Part shown: positions 28,055 to 36,768 of the stretch, piece after piece
How the letters are laid out: each line of letters starts with the position of its first letter
Numbering within the stretch: the stretch's first letter is position 1
Source of the DNA: Melioribacteraceae bacterium 4301-Me
GTDB taxonomy: Bacteria; Bacteroidota; Ignavibacteria; Ignavibacteriales; Melioribacteraceae
Length of the DNA stretch: 64,000 bases
Assembly (NCBI GenBank): GCA_041538185.1
Contig: JBGORM010000002.1
Span: 523,259-587,258, forward strand
Direction of reading: 5' to 3'
Notes under the pieces: model-generated
The model's database searches: none
What the model was told of the DNA's origin: nothing
The model's input: only the letters and a program-made list of their open reading frames with translations
Program-made: the position numbers and the translations under genes

Positions 28055-28657
28055 CTAATTTGCATCGGGTTTGTTTAATGAGTAAATATCTTTTGAATAT
28101 TTACTGTAGTAGTCTAACATTTTGTTAATGTCTTTTTTAATGAACTCTTCAATAAGTTCAACAGAAAAGGAGATGTATTTTTTTATTAAGTTCAACTCAC
28201 TATGACTAAATTTACTTAAAACATAATTAGCTAATTTGCTCTCAGAGTAATCATTACCAATTCCAAATCTTAATCTATGAAAGTTATTTGTTTGTAAATG
28301 GTAGATAATTGATTTGAGTCCGTTGTGACCGCCATCTGACCCAGATTTTCGTATTCTAATTTTACCAAGTTCGAGATGGATATCATCCACTACCACAAGT
28401 AAGTCACTAATCTTTATATTAAAATTTTCAATAACTTCTAAAGCTGCAATACCACTTTGATTAACATAAGTTGTTGGTTTTACTAATAAAAAATTAGCAG
28501 CATTTAAATTACCACTTGCAAAATAAAAATTGTTTTTAGATGGTTTAAAAAAAAGCTTATGTTTTTCAGCAAAATAATCTAAAATTATAAAGCCTATATT
28601 ATGTCTTGTTAATTCATATTTTTTACCTAAGTTACCAATTCCAATAACAGCTTTCAA
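28055..28657 (-). CDS. pth: Peptidyl-tRNA hydrolase
   Basis: A 200-residue Pth, which frees tRNA from stalled peptidyl-tRNA. It shows GIGNLGKKYELTRHNIGF at the start, KPTTYVNQSG, VVDDIHLELGKIRIRKSG and GGHNGLKSI. The catalytic His lies in TRHN. It sits five bases after rplY and nine bases before hppA, so prs-rplY-pth-hppA form a tight leftward operon. The prs-rplY-pth order is common in bacteria. Confidence 0.97.
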   Translation of the reverse strand: MKAVIGIGNLGKKYELTRHNIGFIILDYFAEKHKLFFKPSKNNFYFASGNLNAANFLLVKPTTYVNQSGIAALEVIENFNIKISDLLVVVDDIHLELGKIRIRKSGSDGGHNGLKSIIYHLQTNNFHRLRFGIGNDYSESKLANYVLSKFSHSELNLIKKYISFSVELIEEFIKKDINKMLDYYSKYSKDIYSLNKPDAN

Positions 28658-28662
28658 GAAGT

Positions 28663-29310
28663 CTATTCTTCCTCTTTTTCTGCTTTGCCTTTACTTATCA
28701 CTTCAGGTTCCGAAGGTTCAGCTGTTGTTGTTTGTGCAGTTGTTGCAGTCTCAACAGCAGCAGCTCTTGGGATATTAATTGATACTACTATGACTTCAGG
28801 AGGATTAAGTACTTTTACATTTTCTATTTGTATGTCCTTAACGTGGATAGAATCACCAATACCCAAGTTAGAAATATCTATTGTGATATGTTCAGGTATA
28901 TATTTTGGCAGACAAGCCACTAATAGTTTATGCAGCTGGTGTTGAACGACACCACCTTCTTTAATACCTTTTGCTTGTCCCTCTAAGACTACAGGAACTT
29001 CAAGCTCTAATTCTTGTCCCACTTGAATACCTAATAAATCAAAATGAATTATCTTGTCAGTTACGGGATCAAAGTCAACATCTTTAAGAATAGACTTAAT
29101 TTCCTCTCCCTCATCAATTTTAAGATTTACTATGTGAGTCTCTGAGGTGTAAATTAGAGGTTTTAGCGAACCTTCTGAAGCATAGATAGGTATTGGTTCC
29201 ATTCCTTTGCTATAAAAGATACCAGGCACAAAACCTCTTTTTCGTAATTTATTATTTGCACCTTTTGTAAAAAGCTCTCTTTTTTTTACTGTTAAATTAA
29301 TTTCAGACAT
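28663..29310 (-). CDS. rplY: 50S ribosomal protein L25 (CTC family)
   Basis: A 215-residue long-form L25. The N-terminal 5S rRNA-binding barrel (LRKRGFVPGIFYSKG, then VDFDPVTDKIIHFDLLGI) is followed by the TL5/CTC C-terminal domain (VPVVLEGQAKGIKEGGVV) and a low-complexity tail of Thr, Glu and Lys. The long form is usual in Bacteroidetes-type bacteria. It is linked to pth and prs by short gaps. Confidence 0.95.
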   Translation of the reverse strand: MSEINLTVKKRELFTKGANNKLRKRGFVPGIFYSKGMEPIPIYASEGSLKPLIYTSETHIVNLKIDEGEEIKSILKDVDFDPVTDKIIHFDLLGIQVGQELELEVPVVLEGQAKGIKEGGVVQHQLHKLLVACLPKYIPEHITIDISNLGIGDSIHVKDIQIENVKVLNPPEVIVVSINIPRAAAVETATTAQTTTAEPSEPEVISKGKAEKEEE

Positions 29311-29328
29311 TTTTTATCGCTCTCCTTA

Positions 29329-30273
29329 CTAACTTTTATCAATTTCAAATAAAGAACTAATGGATTCGTTTCTAAATGAACGAATTATTGCTTCTGCTAA
29401 TAGTTCAGAAGCGGTTCTGACAAAAATTTTTTTTGTATTAATTGATTCTTTAAGAGGTATGCTATCAGTTACATATAATTCTTTAATTTCAGCATTATTT
29501 ATTTTTTCTATTGCGTTACCCGATAAAAGGGGATGTGTTACAGCGCCGTAAATATCTTTAGCACCATTGGCTTTAAGTGCATTAATTGCGGAGACAAAAG
29601 TACCTGCAGTGTCTATCATATCATCTACTATAAGAACGTTTTTATCTTTGACATCGCCAATTATTGTCATTACCTCTGCAACGTTGTGAGTGGGTCTTCG
29701 TTTATCAATTAAGACTAAGCTTGCATTAAGTCTTTTTGCATAAGCTCTTGCTAATTTAATACCTCCAATATCAGGCGAAACAACCACTAAGTCTTTTAAT
29801 TTATCTTTAAATATTACCGTAAAAATAGGAGATGCATACAAATGGTCAAAGGGAATATCAAAAAAACCTTGTATTTGGGCAGCATGTAAATCCATTGTTA
29901 TAACCCTATCGGCTCCTGCAACTGTTATAAGATTTGCAGTAAGTTTTGCTGAAATTGAGACACGAGGTTGGTCTTTCCTATCCTGTCGTGCATAGCCAAA
30001 ATAGGGGATAACAGCTGTAACTCTTTTTGCTGAAGCCCTTTTAGCGGCATCAATCATAATAAGTAATTCCATAAGATTTTCAGCCGGGGGATGAGTAGAT
30101 TGAACAACAAAAACATCCCTTCCACGTATATTTTCAAGGTATTTTACCCAAATTTCACCATCACTAAATCTCTTAAGGTCAGCCTTCCCTAATTCTAATC
30201 CTAAGTACTCACAAATTTTTTTTGTTAAAGTTGGGTTAGAACTCCCAGAAAATATTAAAGGTGCGGTTTCCAC
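29329..30273 (-). CDS. prs: Ribose-phosphate pyrophosphokinase
   Basis: A 314-residue enzyme making PRPP from ribose 5-phosphate and ATP, for purine, pyrimidine, histidine and NAD synthesis. The class I motifs are present: VQSTHPPAEN, YFGYARQDRK, TMDLHAAQIQGFFDIP, the ribose-phosphate loop VLIVDDMIDTAGT and SPDIGG. It is the first gene of the prs-rplY-pth-hppA group. Confidence 0.97.
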   Translation of the reverse strand: METAPLIFSGSSNPTLTKKICEYLGLELGKADLKRFSDGEIWVKYLENIRGRDVFVVQSTHPPAENLMELLIMIDAAKRASAKRVTAVIPYFGYARQDRKDQPRVSISAKLTANLITVAGADRVITMDLHAAQIQGFFDIPFDHLYASPIFTVIFKDKLKDLVVVSPDIGGIKLARAYAKRLNASLVLIDKRRPTHNVAEVMTIIGDVKDKNVLIVDDMIDTAGTFVSAINALKANGAKDIYGAVTHPLLSGNAIEKINNAEIKELYVTDSIPLKESINTKKIFVRTASELLAEAIIRSFRNESISSLFEIDKS

Positions 30274-30352
30274 TTAAAAAGCAAATTTTTTTTATTAAAT
30301 AGTCGCCAAATATAATTAAAAGCTTAAGGCATGTCAAACTTTGCATCCACTG

Positions 30353-31021
30353 TTATTTAGTTCTTTTGCTGAATAAATAAAAAATTACAACTATTATTAC
30401 AAAGAGGGCACTGTAGTAAATCCAAACTGGTGTCTCTTTTAGTTTAAAGGGACGATAAGTAGCTGTAATGTATTTGCCCGTACCAATTTCATCTAAAGTG
30501 TATTTCCAAGTCAATTTATTATTTGAAACTGAAGTGGCATTATTGCTTAATATTTGTCCTGGTAAATAATAAATGTATGTTATTGAGAAGTCCTTACTTT
30601 CAAAACCAAAGCCAGTTGCAATTGGCTGTATGAACTGAGAGAAAATTTTTGTGTTTTCAGGTCCGTCTTTAATTGATAATTCGGCACCTTTGAACGCACG
30701 TGTTTTATTTAAATTTTCAAGACTGCTGAATTCCAATTCGACCTTTGTATGAGCGGTACTGTCGGAATAGTCTTTATAAACTTCTACATTAGTCAATTTC
30801 ACAAAATCTGAAAGGAATTCTTTTTTTACAGAGTCTTGATTAAAAATTCCTAAGTTCTCTATTAATAATGAGTCCCGCGAATTTTTCCATTTCATCCAAT
30901 AGTGGATGAACATATTTCCGGAACCATCGACTTTTATTGTTGTTACTTGGGTGTAGTTTAAGCAGCTGGATAAGTAAACACTTATAATAAGGAAAGTGAA
31001 AAATAAACTTAGCTTTTTCAT
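30353..31021 (-). CDS. Predicted lipoprotein of unknown function with C-terminal helix
   Basis: A 222-residue protein with a type II signal peptide: basic start, hydrophobic core and the lipobox YLSSC with Cys20 as the predicted lipidated residue. A beta-rich extracytoplasmic part follows, then an unusual C-terminal membrane helix (about 195-215) ending in a KRTK cytoplasmic-type tail. Having both a lipid anchor and a C-terminal helix is odd for an outer-membrane lipoprotein, so it probably stays in the inner membrane. I do not recognise the family. It is isolated, 79 bases from prs. Confidence 0.75.
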   Translation of the reverse strand: MKKLSLFFTFLIISVYLSSCLNYTQVTTIKVDGSGNMFIHYWMKWKNSRDSLLIENLGIFNQDSVKKEFLSDFVKLTNVEVYKDYSDSTAHTKVELEFSSLENLNKTRAFKGAELSIKDGPENTKIFSQFIQPIATGFGFESKDFSITYIYYLPGQILSNNATSVSNNKLTWKYTLDEIGTGKYITATYRPFKLKETPVWIYYSALFVIIVVIFYLFSKRTK

Positions 31022-31146
31022 AAATGATTATTTTGTGTAATGAAAATATGCGAAAATTTTGACTAATAAATGAGTATAATTATAATTTGTTTTATCATAA
31101 GGAGTCTATATTTTTGCAAGTCAAGTTTTTATTGGGAGAATTTTTT

Positions 31147-31398
31147 ATGCCTACTTATGATTATAAATGTACCAGTTGTGGTTATACTTTTGAAGTGTTT
31201 CAAAAAATTTCTGATGAACCAATTGGTTTTTGTCCCAAGTGCAATGGAAAAGTAAAAAGACTTATAGGAGCTGGTGCCGGCACAATTTTTAAAGGAAGCG
31301 GCTTTTATCAAACAGATTATAAAAATAAATCAAATAAACCCACTGAGGTAAAAAAAACAGAGGGTGATAAACACTCGGGCGACAAAGATAGAAAGTAG
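31147..31398 (+). CDS. FmdB-family zinc-ribbon regulatory protein
   Basis: An 83-residue protein starting MPTYDYKCTSCG. It has two CxxC pairs (CTSC and CPKC) that form a small zinc ribbon, then the glycine-rich GAGAGTIFKGSGFYQTDYK typical of the FmdB family, and a lysine-rich tail. The start is set at 31147 because family members begin with M-P-x-Y-x-Y and a GGGAG site lies 8 bases upstream. A longer frame opening at 31087 adds 20 unrelated residues. The cellular role of the family is poorly known. It is the only rightward gene between 20813 and 56166. Confidence 0.88.
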   Translation: MPTYDYKCTSCGYTFEVFQKISDEPIGFCPKCNGKVKRLIGAGAGTIFKGSGFYQTDYKNKSNKPTEVKKTEGDKHSGDKDRK

Positions 31399-31414
31399 CC
31401 AAAGTTACTTTTGG

Positions 31415-31436
31415 TAAGAATTGCTGTGTATTCTTA
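31415..31436. terminator. Weak hairpin between convergent genes
   Basis: A perfect 7-bp AT-rich stem, TAAGAAT with ATTCTTA, closes an 8-base loop between the ends of the FmdB gene and the leftward 1071-residue gene. An adjacent smaller stem (CCAAA/TTTGG at 31399-31414) precedes it. It could serve as a bidirectional terminator, but the low GC content makes it weak. Confidence 0.3.
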
Positions 31437-31445
31437 TAAAGTTAA

Positions 31446-34400
31446 TTAAAAATCTAAACCTAACGAAAGATAATATCTGGGTGATGTATAAGAATGCCAG
31501 TTAAATGCCCAAGCCACGTCAAATCTCCATAGGAAAAACAAGTAAGCTCTGAATCCAACACCCATTCCAATTAATAAATCTTTGGTAATTAAGTTGCCGG
31601 CTTCATCTTTTGTGAATAGCTGTAATTTATTTGTGTTATTCCAAGCTGAGCCAGCATCTACGAAAGCGACGCCAAGTATATTTTGGAAAAATAGTGGTAT
31701 TGGACCAGTTAAAAGGTATCTGATTAAAGGCATCCTTAATTCGAGGTTTAACAAGGAATATTTTGTACCAATTTGTTGTGCGTAATCGTATCCTCTTAGG
31801 GGTAAACCTGGAGTTAAAAAAGCAAAATCAGCTGCTGATCTTACAGGTATATCACCAGTGGCAAAAGAACGATTAATCCAATTTTCTGTGCCACCAATGA
31901 AAAATCGTTGAGGATTAGCCCCACCTGAATAGCCACCAGATATTCGAAAAGCAAAACTGTTATCAAACCAAAATCTAAAATAATTGCGATAATCCCATAC
32001 AAATGAAAAGAAACTTTGAGTTTTGTTAGTAAGACCAGGATTTCCAAATAATGTAAAGTTATAGCGGGTTCCTTCAATTGGAGATGTGTAACCCCATAAT
32101 ACATTATCTTGAATATAACTTATAGCAGGTATTATGTAAGTTGCATTATCAGATGGTACGGCAATATTATCTAGATTTTCAGAAGAAACGCTCAGAACAC
32201 TAAGACTGCCATCAATTCTATGAAATCGGTCAAAGGGATAGCTTGCTGATATTATTCCGCCAAAATTTGTAAACCTATATAAGTTAGTACCAAAAAACGT
32301 ATTTAGGTACACAAAACGTGCTGTATGAAAAAGTTCAACACCCCAATTTGTTCTGTTTTTCAAGTAATAGTAGGCTAAGCCGTAATCGCTGTTTTTTATA
32401 TCTATTTGAAGGCTGGTCACACCTATTAATCTATGATTACCTAATACATCACTAAAGGCTAATTGTGTTGTTCCAAGTAATCCATAAAGTGTGCTGTAAC
32501 CTGCGTTGGCATAAATTAAGTCGGGTGAAAAATTAATTTTGTATTTGTTTACAAGATAATTACCATCGGAGTCTAATTTTTCTTTAAATAATTCTTTCCT
32601 CATTTTTGCTCTAATACTATCCTCTTTGGTAGTTGTACCGAAGACATATTTGCTGTAATCTACATTGGATGAATCTTGGTAGCCGCTGCTTTTTGCGGTA
32701 TACTGACCTGTAAATATTCTTCTTTTTCTATGTGTCGAAAGTGTATCAGCGGTATTATTATTGGTTGATATAGTTGCAGAATCTTTTTTTTCAGCTGAAG
32801 CGAATGAATGTTCTACAATTGGTAATGGATTAATTCCTTTTCTTAATTGTTTCATAAATTCAGTGGTTTGTAATTCCTTTTTGCCAATGTCTATATTAAA
32901 CGGGTCATTTAGTATGAAAATATTATAGCCAAGTTTATATAGAGCAGTAAAAGTTAGTTTTTTACCGTCATAAGAAATAGAAGGCTGACTAATAGGAGAG
33001 ATTGAATTAGTAATAGGAATAGCTTTGTTTGCTAATACGCTGCTACTGTCATTTTGTGGGATAATACTTTTCTTATATAAGTTGCTAATGCCGTTATAGT
33101 CAGAAACAAAAATTATTTCTTTACCATCTGGTGATACTACGGGATAGACTTCATCACTTAATTCCCAATCTGTTAAACGTGTTATTTTTTTTGTATTGAT
33201 ATCAATTGAATAGAGGTCTAAGTTATGGTAATTAAAATTGTGCATTGCAAAATCGTCGGGTAAGTTAGCGCCGTTTAAGTACTTGCCTCTGTCAGAAGAA
33301 AAAATAATTTGCTTGCCATCAGGTGTCCAAGTTGGATTAAAATCACTAAAAATATCATTTGTAATATTAGTTACCTTTTGGGTATTGAAATCGTAGATGT
33401 AAATATCGGATTGTGATGAATTTTGTGCATCAAATGCTATTTTAGTTCCATCATGTGACCAGCTAACAGATTCAATTCCATCCATCTTAAAAGGTAGTTC
33501 GTAATAATCATCTGTTTCAACATTTATAACAGCAATTGCATCATACCCGCCGCTTTTTAACGATAAAGCAATTCTTTGATTATCGGGTGCCCAAGAAAGT
33601 GAAGGATGCAGTATGTTTAATTCTTCAAAGTCATTTGTTTTTCCGCTTGAAACTACTTTTTTTATAATTTTTCCATCTTGACTGTTCATAAGGTAAACGT
33701 TAAGATAAATATCCCTATCTGAAATAAAAGCAATTTTATCACCCTGAGGAGATATTGCCGGACTTGTGTTATAAAAACCCCCACTTTCTTTATTATCTGT
33801 AAGTCTTTTAGCATATTCATCGGGGTCTGAGTAAACAGCTATTTCAGGCCAGTAAATTTTCTTTAAGCTTTTTTTCCATCTTTCGTTTAATTCCTTTAAG
33901 TCGATGCCTATTGATGCTTTAAGGCCAGGTTCAAGTCCGTTTAAATTTTGAATCTTGCCTACCAATTCTCCAATTTTTTGTTGACCGTAAGTATCAGCAA
34001 TATACTTAAAAACAGATTGACCACCACGATAGCCTAAGTAGCCGTTTAATCTATCAATATCAGGTAATGATTCAGTGCTAATAGCATCTCTAATGAACAT
34101 ATCGGTATTTGTTTCCCAGCCTTGAGAAATGTATTCAGCTATTCCTTCCATAAACCATTGTGGAAGCTGAAGTGTAATTCCTCTAGAAATAATATTTTGT
34201 ATACTACCGCCATAGAGCATATCTAACATAACAGCATGTACCAGTTCGTGATGTATTACATGCTGAAATTTTTGATATGAGCCTTCGAAAGGGAACACCA
34301 CTCTATTTTTAAATGGTTCTGTGAATCCACCCGTGCCAGGGTCTATATATTCATCACTAACATTTGTCTCTTGAAAATCATCGTGGGAATTATAGATTAT

Positions 34401-34661
34401 AATTGAAATTCTGTCGGTTATCTTAAAGTTCAGCATATTTTCTATTTGTGTCAACGAAGATTCTGCAACTGCCGCTGCGAACTCTGTTATTTTTTCACCG
34501 CCTTTTGAGAAATAAATATCGAAATGTTTTGTTTGTATGTAAAACCATTCTAAGTTTTTGTATTGCACTTTGTTCTGGCCAAATTGAGCTACCACATTGC
34601 AAACATTCACAAAGAGCATTAACACAAAGAATATTATTAGCTTTTTCATTTTTATTACCAT
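31446..34661 (-). CDS. Zinc-peptidase-like / PD40 propeller / Omp85-like barrel protein
   Basis: A 1071-residue secreted or outer-membrane protein with three parts. After a signal peptide (to about residue 25) comes a peptidase-MA-like domain with the zinc motif HELVH (138-142) and a likely third ligand in WFMEGIAEYIS (Glu172 or Glu176). A WD40/TolB-like PD40 propeller follows (about 295-600), with repeats such as SPQGDKIAFISDRD and SPDGKEIIFVSDYN. The last about 380 residues alternate like a beta-barrel, carry LRGYDYAQQ, which resembles the Omp85 loop motif (V/I)RG(F/Y), then LELRMPLI, and end in phenylalanine. It lies 16 bases after rnr. It may be a self-presenting protease or an assembly factor; both ideas are inferred. 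Confidence 0.85.
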   Translation of the reverse strand: MVIKMKKLIIFFVLMLFVNVCNVVAQFGQNKVQYKNLEWFYIQTKHFDIYFSKGGEKITEFAAAVAESSLTQIENMLNFKITDRISIIIYNSHDDFQETNVSDEYIDPGTGGFTEPFKNRVVFPFEGSYQKFQHVIHHELVHAVMLDMLYGGSIQNIISRGITLQLPQWFMEGIAEYISQGWETNTDMFIRDAISTESLPDIDRLNGYLGYRGGQSVFKYIADTYGQQKIGELVGKIQNLNGLEPGLKASIGIDLKELNERWKKSLKKIYWPEIAVYSDPDEYAKRLTDNKESGGFYNTSPAISPQGDKIAFISDRDIYLNVYLMNSQDGKIIKKVVSSGKTNDFEELNILHPSLSWAPDNQRIALSLKSGGYDAIAVINVETDDYYELPFKMDGIESVSWSHDGTKIAFDAQNSSQSDIYIYDFNTQKVTNITNDIFSDFNPTWTPDGKQIIFSSDRGKYLNGANLPDDFAMHNFNYHNLDLYSIDINTKKITRLTDWELSDEVYPVVSPDGKEIIFVSDYNGISNLYKKSIIPQNDSSSVLANKAIPITNSISPISQPSISYDGKKLTFTALYKLGYNIFILNDPFNIDIGKKELQTTEFMKQLRKGINPLPIVEHSFASAEKKDSATISTNNNTADTLSTHRKRRIFTGQYTAKSSGYQDSSNVDYSKYVFGTTTKEDSIRAKMRKELFKEKLDSDGNYLVNKYKINFSPDLIYANAGYSTLYGLLGTTQLAFSDVLGNHRLIGVTSLQIDIKNSDYGLAYYYLKNRTNWGVELFHTARFVYLNTFFGTNLYRFTNFGGIISASYPFDRFHRIDGSLSVLSVSSENLDNIAVPSDNATYIIPAISYIQDNVLWGYTSPIEGTRYNFTLFGNPGLTNKTQSFFSFVWDYRNYFRFWFDNSFAFRISGGYSGGANPQRFFIGGTENWINRSFATGDIPVRSAADFAFLTPGLPLRGYDYAQQIGTKYSLLNLELRMPLIRYLLTGPIPLFFQNILGVAFVDAGSAWNNTNKLQLFTKDEAGNLITKDLLIGMGVGFRAYLFFLWRFDVAWAFNWHSYTSPRYYLSLGLDF

Positions 34662-34677
34662 TGTTTTAAGTTTAGTT

Positions 34678-36768
34678 TTACACTAATGCAAAATCAATTT
34701 CTCTTTTAGTTTCGTTTACTCTAATTAGTTTAACATTAACCTTATCACCTAATCGAATTCTTTTGCCGGTTCTCTTTCCATAAACCGCATAGTTTTTTTC
34801 ATCGAACACATAGAAGTCATCATTAATATCTTTAAGCCTGACTAATCCTTCTGCTAAAGTATGACTTAATTCAACAAAAATTCCAAAATTTGTTATGCCA
34901 GATACAATAGCGTTAAATTCTTCACCAATTTTGTTTTTGAGAAACTCAATTTGCTTCAGTTTAATTGATAATCTTTCTGCTTCTGTAGCAGAGCGTTCTT
35001 TTTCAGACGAATGATTGCAAATTTTTTCTAACTCTTCAAGAGAGAAATTCTTCTCTTTGACATTTTCAACGTAATTATAGATTAACTTGTGAACCATTAA
35101 GTCCGGGAACCGTCTGATTGGCGATGTAAAATGTGTGTAATATTTAAAACCAAGTCCGTAATGACCAATGTTTTTTGTTGAGTAAATAGCCTTTGCCATA
35201 GACCTGATTGCAATTTCATTAATCACACCCTCTTCTTCAGTTCCCTTTACTTGGTCTAACAATATTTGAAACTGTTTTGAATTGTTCACGGCTTTAGGGT
35301 CAAATGAGTAGCCTAATGATTTTACAAAACGGGAAAATTCTTCAATCTTTTCTTTATCGGGTTGATCATGAACACGATAAATAAACGGCGAACGATTTTT
35401 TTTATCTAAGTTAATATGAGTTGCAATAATCTGATTTGCTAATAGCATAAACTCTTCAATCAAATTGTGGCTTTCTTTTATTTCTTTAATTTTTACATCA
35501 ATTGGTACACCATTTTTATCTAATTTAAATTCTACCTCAGGAGTATGAAAATTAATACTGCCTTTTTTTATTCTTTTTTGTCTAAGAGTTTTTGCCAATT
35601 TGTTTAGAAGGTTAATTTCTTTAGCAAACTCACCTTCGCCCTTGTCGATAATTTCTTGGACCTCATTGTAAGTAAATCTTCTTTTACTATTTATTATTGA
35701 TTTTTTTATTTGATATGAGACAACCTTTCCTCGTGGAGTAATTTCAGAAATTACTGAGTAAGTAAGACGGTCTTTGCCTGGCAGAAGAGAGCAGATGTTA
35801 GTAGATAATTCTTCCGGTAACATTGGGATTACCTTTCCAACAAGATAAACACTAGTGGCTCTTTGCTGTGCTTCTTTAAAAATAGGTGAGTTATATTTTA
35901 CATAATAACTTACATCTGCAATGTGCACTCCAACCAAAAAATTACCGTTCTCAAGTTTTTTAATTGAAACTGCGTCGTCGAAATCTTTTGCGTCGTCAGG
36001 ATCAATTGTGAAAATTATTTCATTTCTTAAGTCTAATCTTTTTTCTATCTCAGTTTTTGGTATTATCTCAGTAAGAGTTTTTGATTGGGCAGTTACTTCT
36101 TTTGGGAACTTATATTCTAAATCAAATTCTCTTGCTATAGCTGCTATTTCAGCGTCATAAGAACCAGCTTTACCTAATATTTCCAGAACAGTTCCCTCTA
36201 AACCAAATTGTTGCGATTTCCATTCTAATTTTCCAACAACAACCTTATCACCAATTTTAGCACCGTTTAAGTTCTTTTTAGAAATATAAATGCTTTTGGG
36301 GAGTTTTTCGTCAACCGGTTCAACAAAATAAAAGGATTTTGTTTTTTTTAACGTTCCAATAATTTTTTTATGTGCTCTTTCTATTATGCTTACAATTTGT
36401 CCCTCAATATTTTTGCCGTATTGTTTGGTCAACAACTTAACTTCAACTTTATCACCATCCATTGCTGAGTTTAAGTACTTTCCGGGAATAAATATGTCTT
36501 TAATGTGATGATTTTTTAGGGTAACGAAACCATAGCCTCGTTCATTAATTATTTTTAGTTTGCCTATTAATCGTTCATCAGTTTTTTTATTAAGCGAATA
36601 TCGTTTACCCAGTTTCACGATGAATTCTTCCTGCTGAAGTTTATGCAGATAAAATTTTAATTCTGCATACTCGTGGTCATTTTTTAAGTTTAGTTCTTTT
36701 GCTAACTCTTTTGCTTTAATTTTAGACTGGGGATGTTTACTAAAAAAAGATTTTATTTTGTTTTTCAT
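34678..36768 (-). CDS. rnr: Ribonuclease R
   Basis: A 696-residue 3'-to-5' exoribonuclease. It has an N-terminal winged-helix segment and cold-shock domains (GYGFVTL and later). The RNB catalytic domain carries IDPDDAKDFDDAVS (about 250, Asp cluster for Mg2+), and an S1 domain lies at the end (ISGITNFGIFVEL). It lacks the long lysine-rich tail of the E. coli enzyme. Its ATG shares one base with the tamB stop, so the two are translationally coupled. Its place in an envelope gene run is by position only. Confidence 0.96.
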   Translation of the reverse strand: MKNKIKSFFSKHPQSKIKAKELAKELNLKNDHEYAELKFYLHKLQQEEFIVKLGKRYSLNKKTDERLIGKLKIINERGYGFVTLKNHHIKDIFIPGKYLNSAMDGDKVEVKLLTKQYGKNIEGQIVSIIERAHKKIIGTLKKTKSFYFVEPVDEKLPKSIYISKKNLNGAKIGDKVVVGKLEWKSQQFGLEGTVLEILGKAGSYDAEIAAIAREFDLEYKFPKEVTAQSKTLTEIIPKTEIEKRLDLRNEIIFTIDPDDAKDFDDAVSIKKLENGNFLVGVHIADVSYYVKYNSPIFKEAQQRATSVYLVGKVIPMLPEELSTNICSLLPGKDRLTYSVISEITPRGKVVSYQIKKSIINSKRRFTYNEVQEIIDKGEGEFAKEINLLNKLAKTLRQKRIKKGSINFHTPEVEFKLDKNGVPIDVKIKEIKESHNLIEEFMLLANQIIATHINLDKKNRSPFIYRVHDQPDKEKIEEFSRFVKSLGYSFDPKAVNNSKQFQILLDQVKGTEEEGVINEIAIRSMAKAIYSTKNIGHYGLGFKYYTHFTSPIRRFPDLMVHKLIYNYVENVKEKNFSLEELEKICNHSSEKERSATEAERLSIKLKQIEFLKNKIGEEFNAIVSGITNFGIFVELSHTLAEGLVRLKDINDDFYVFDEKNYAVYGKRTGKRIRLGDKVNVKLIRVNETKREIDFALV

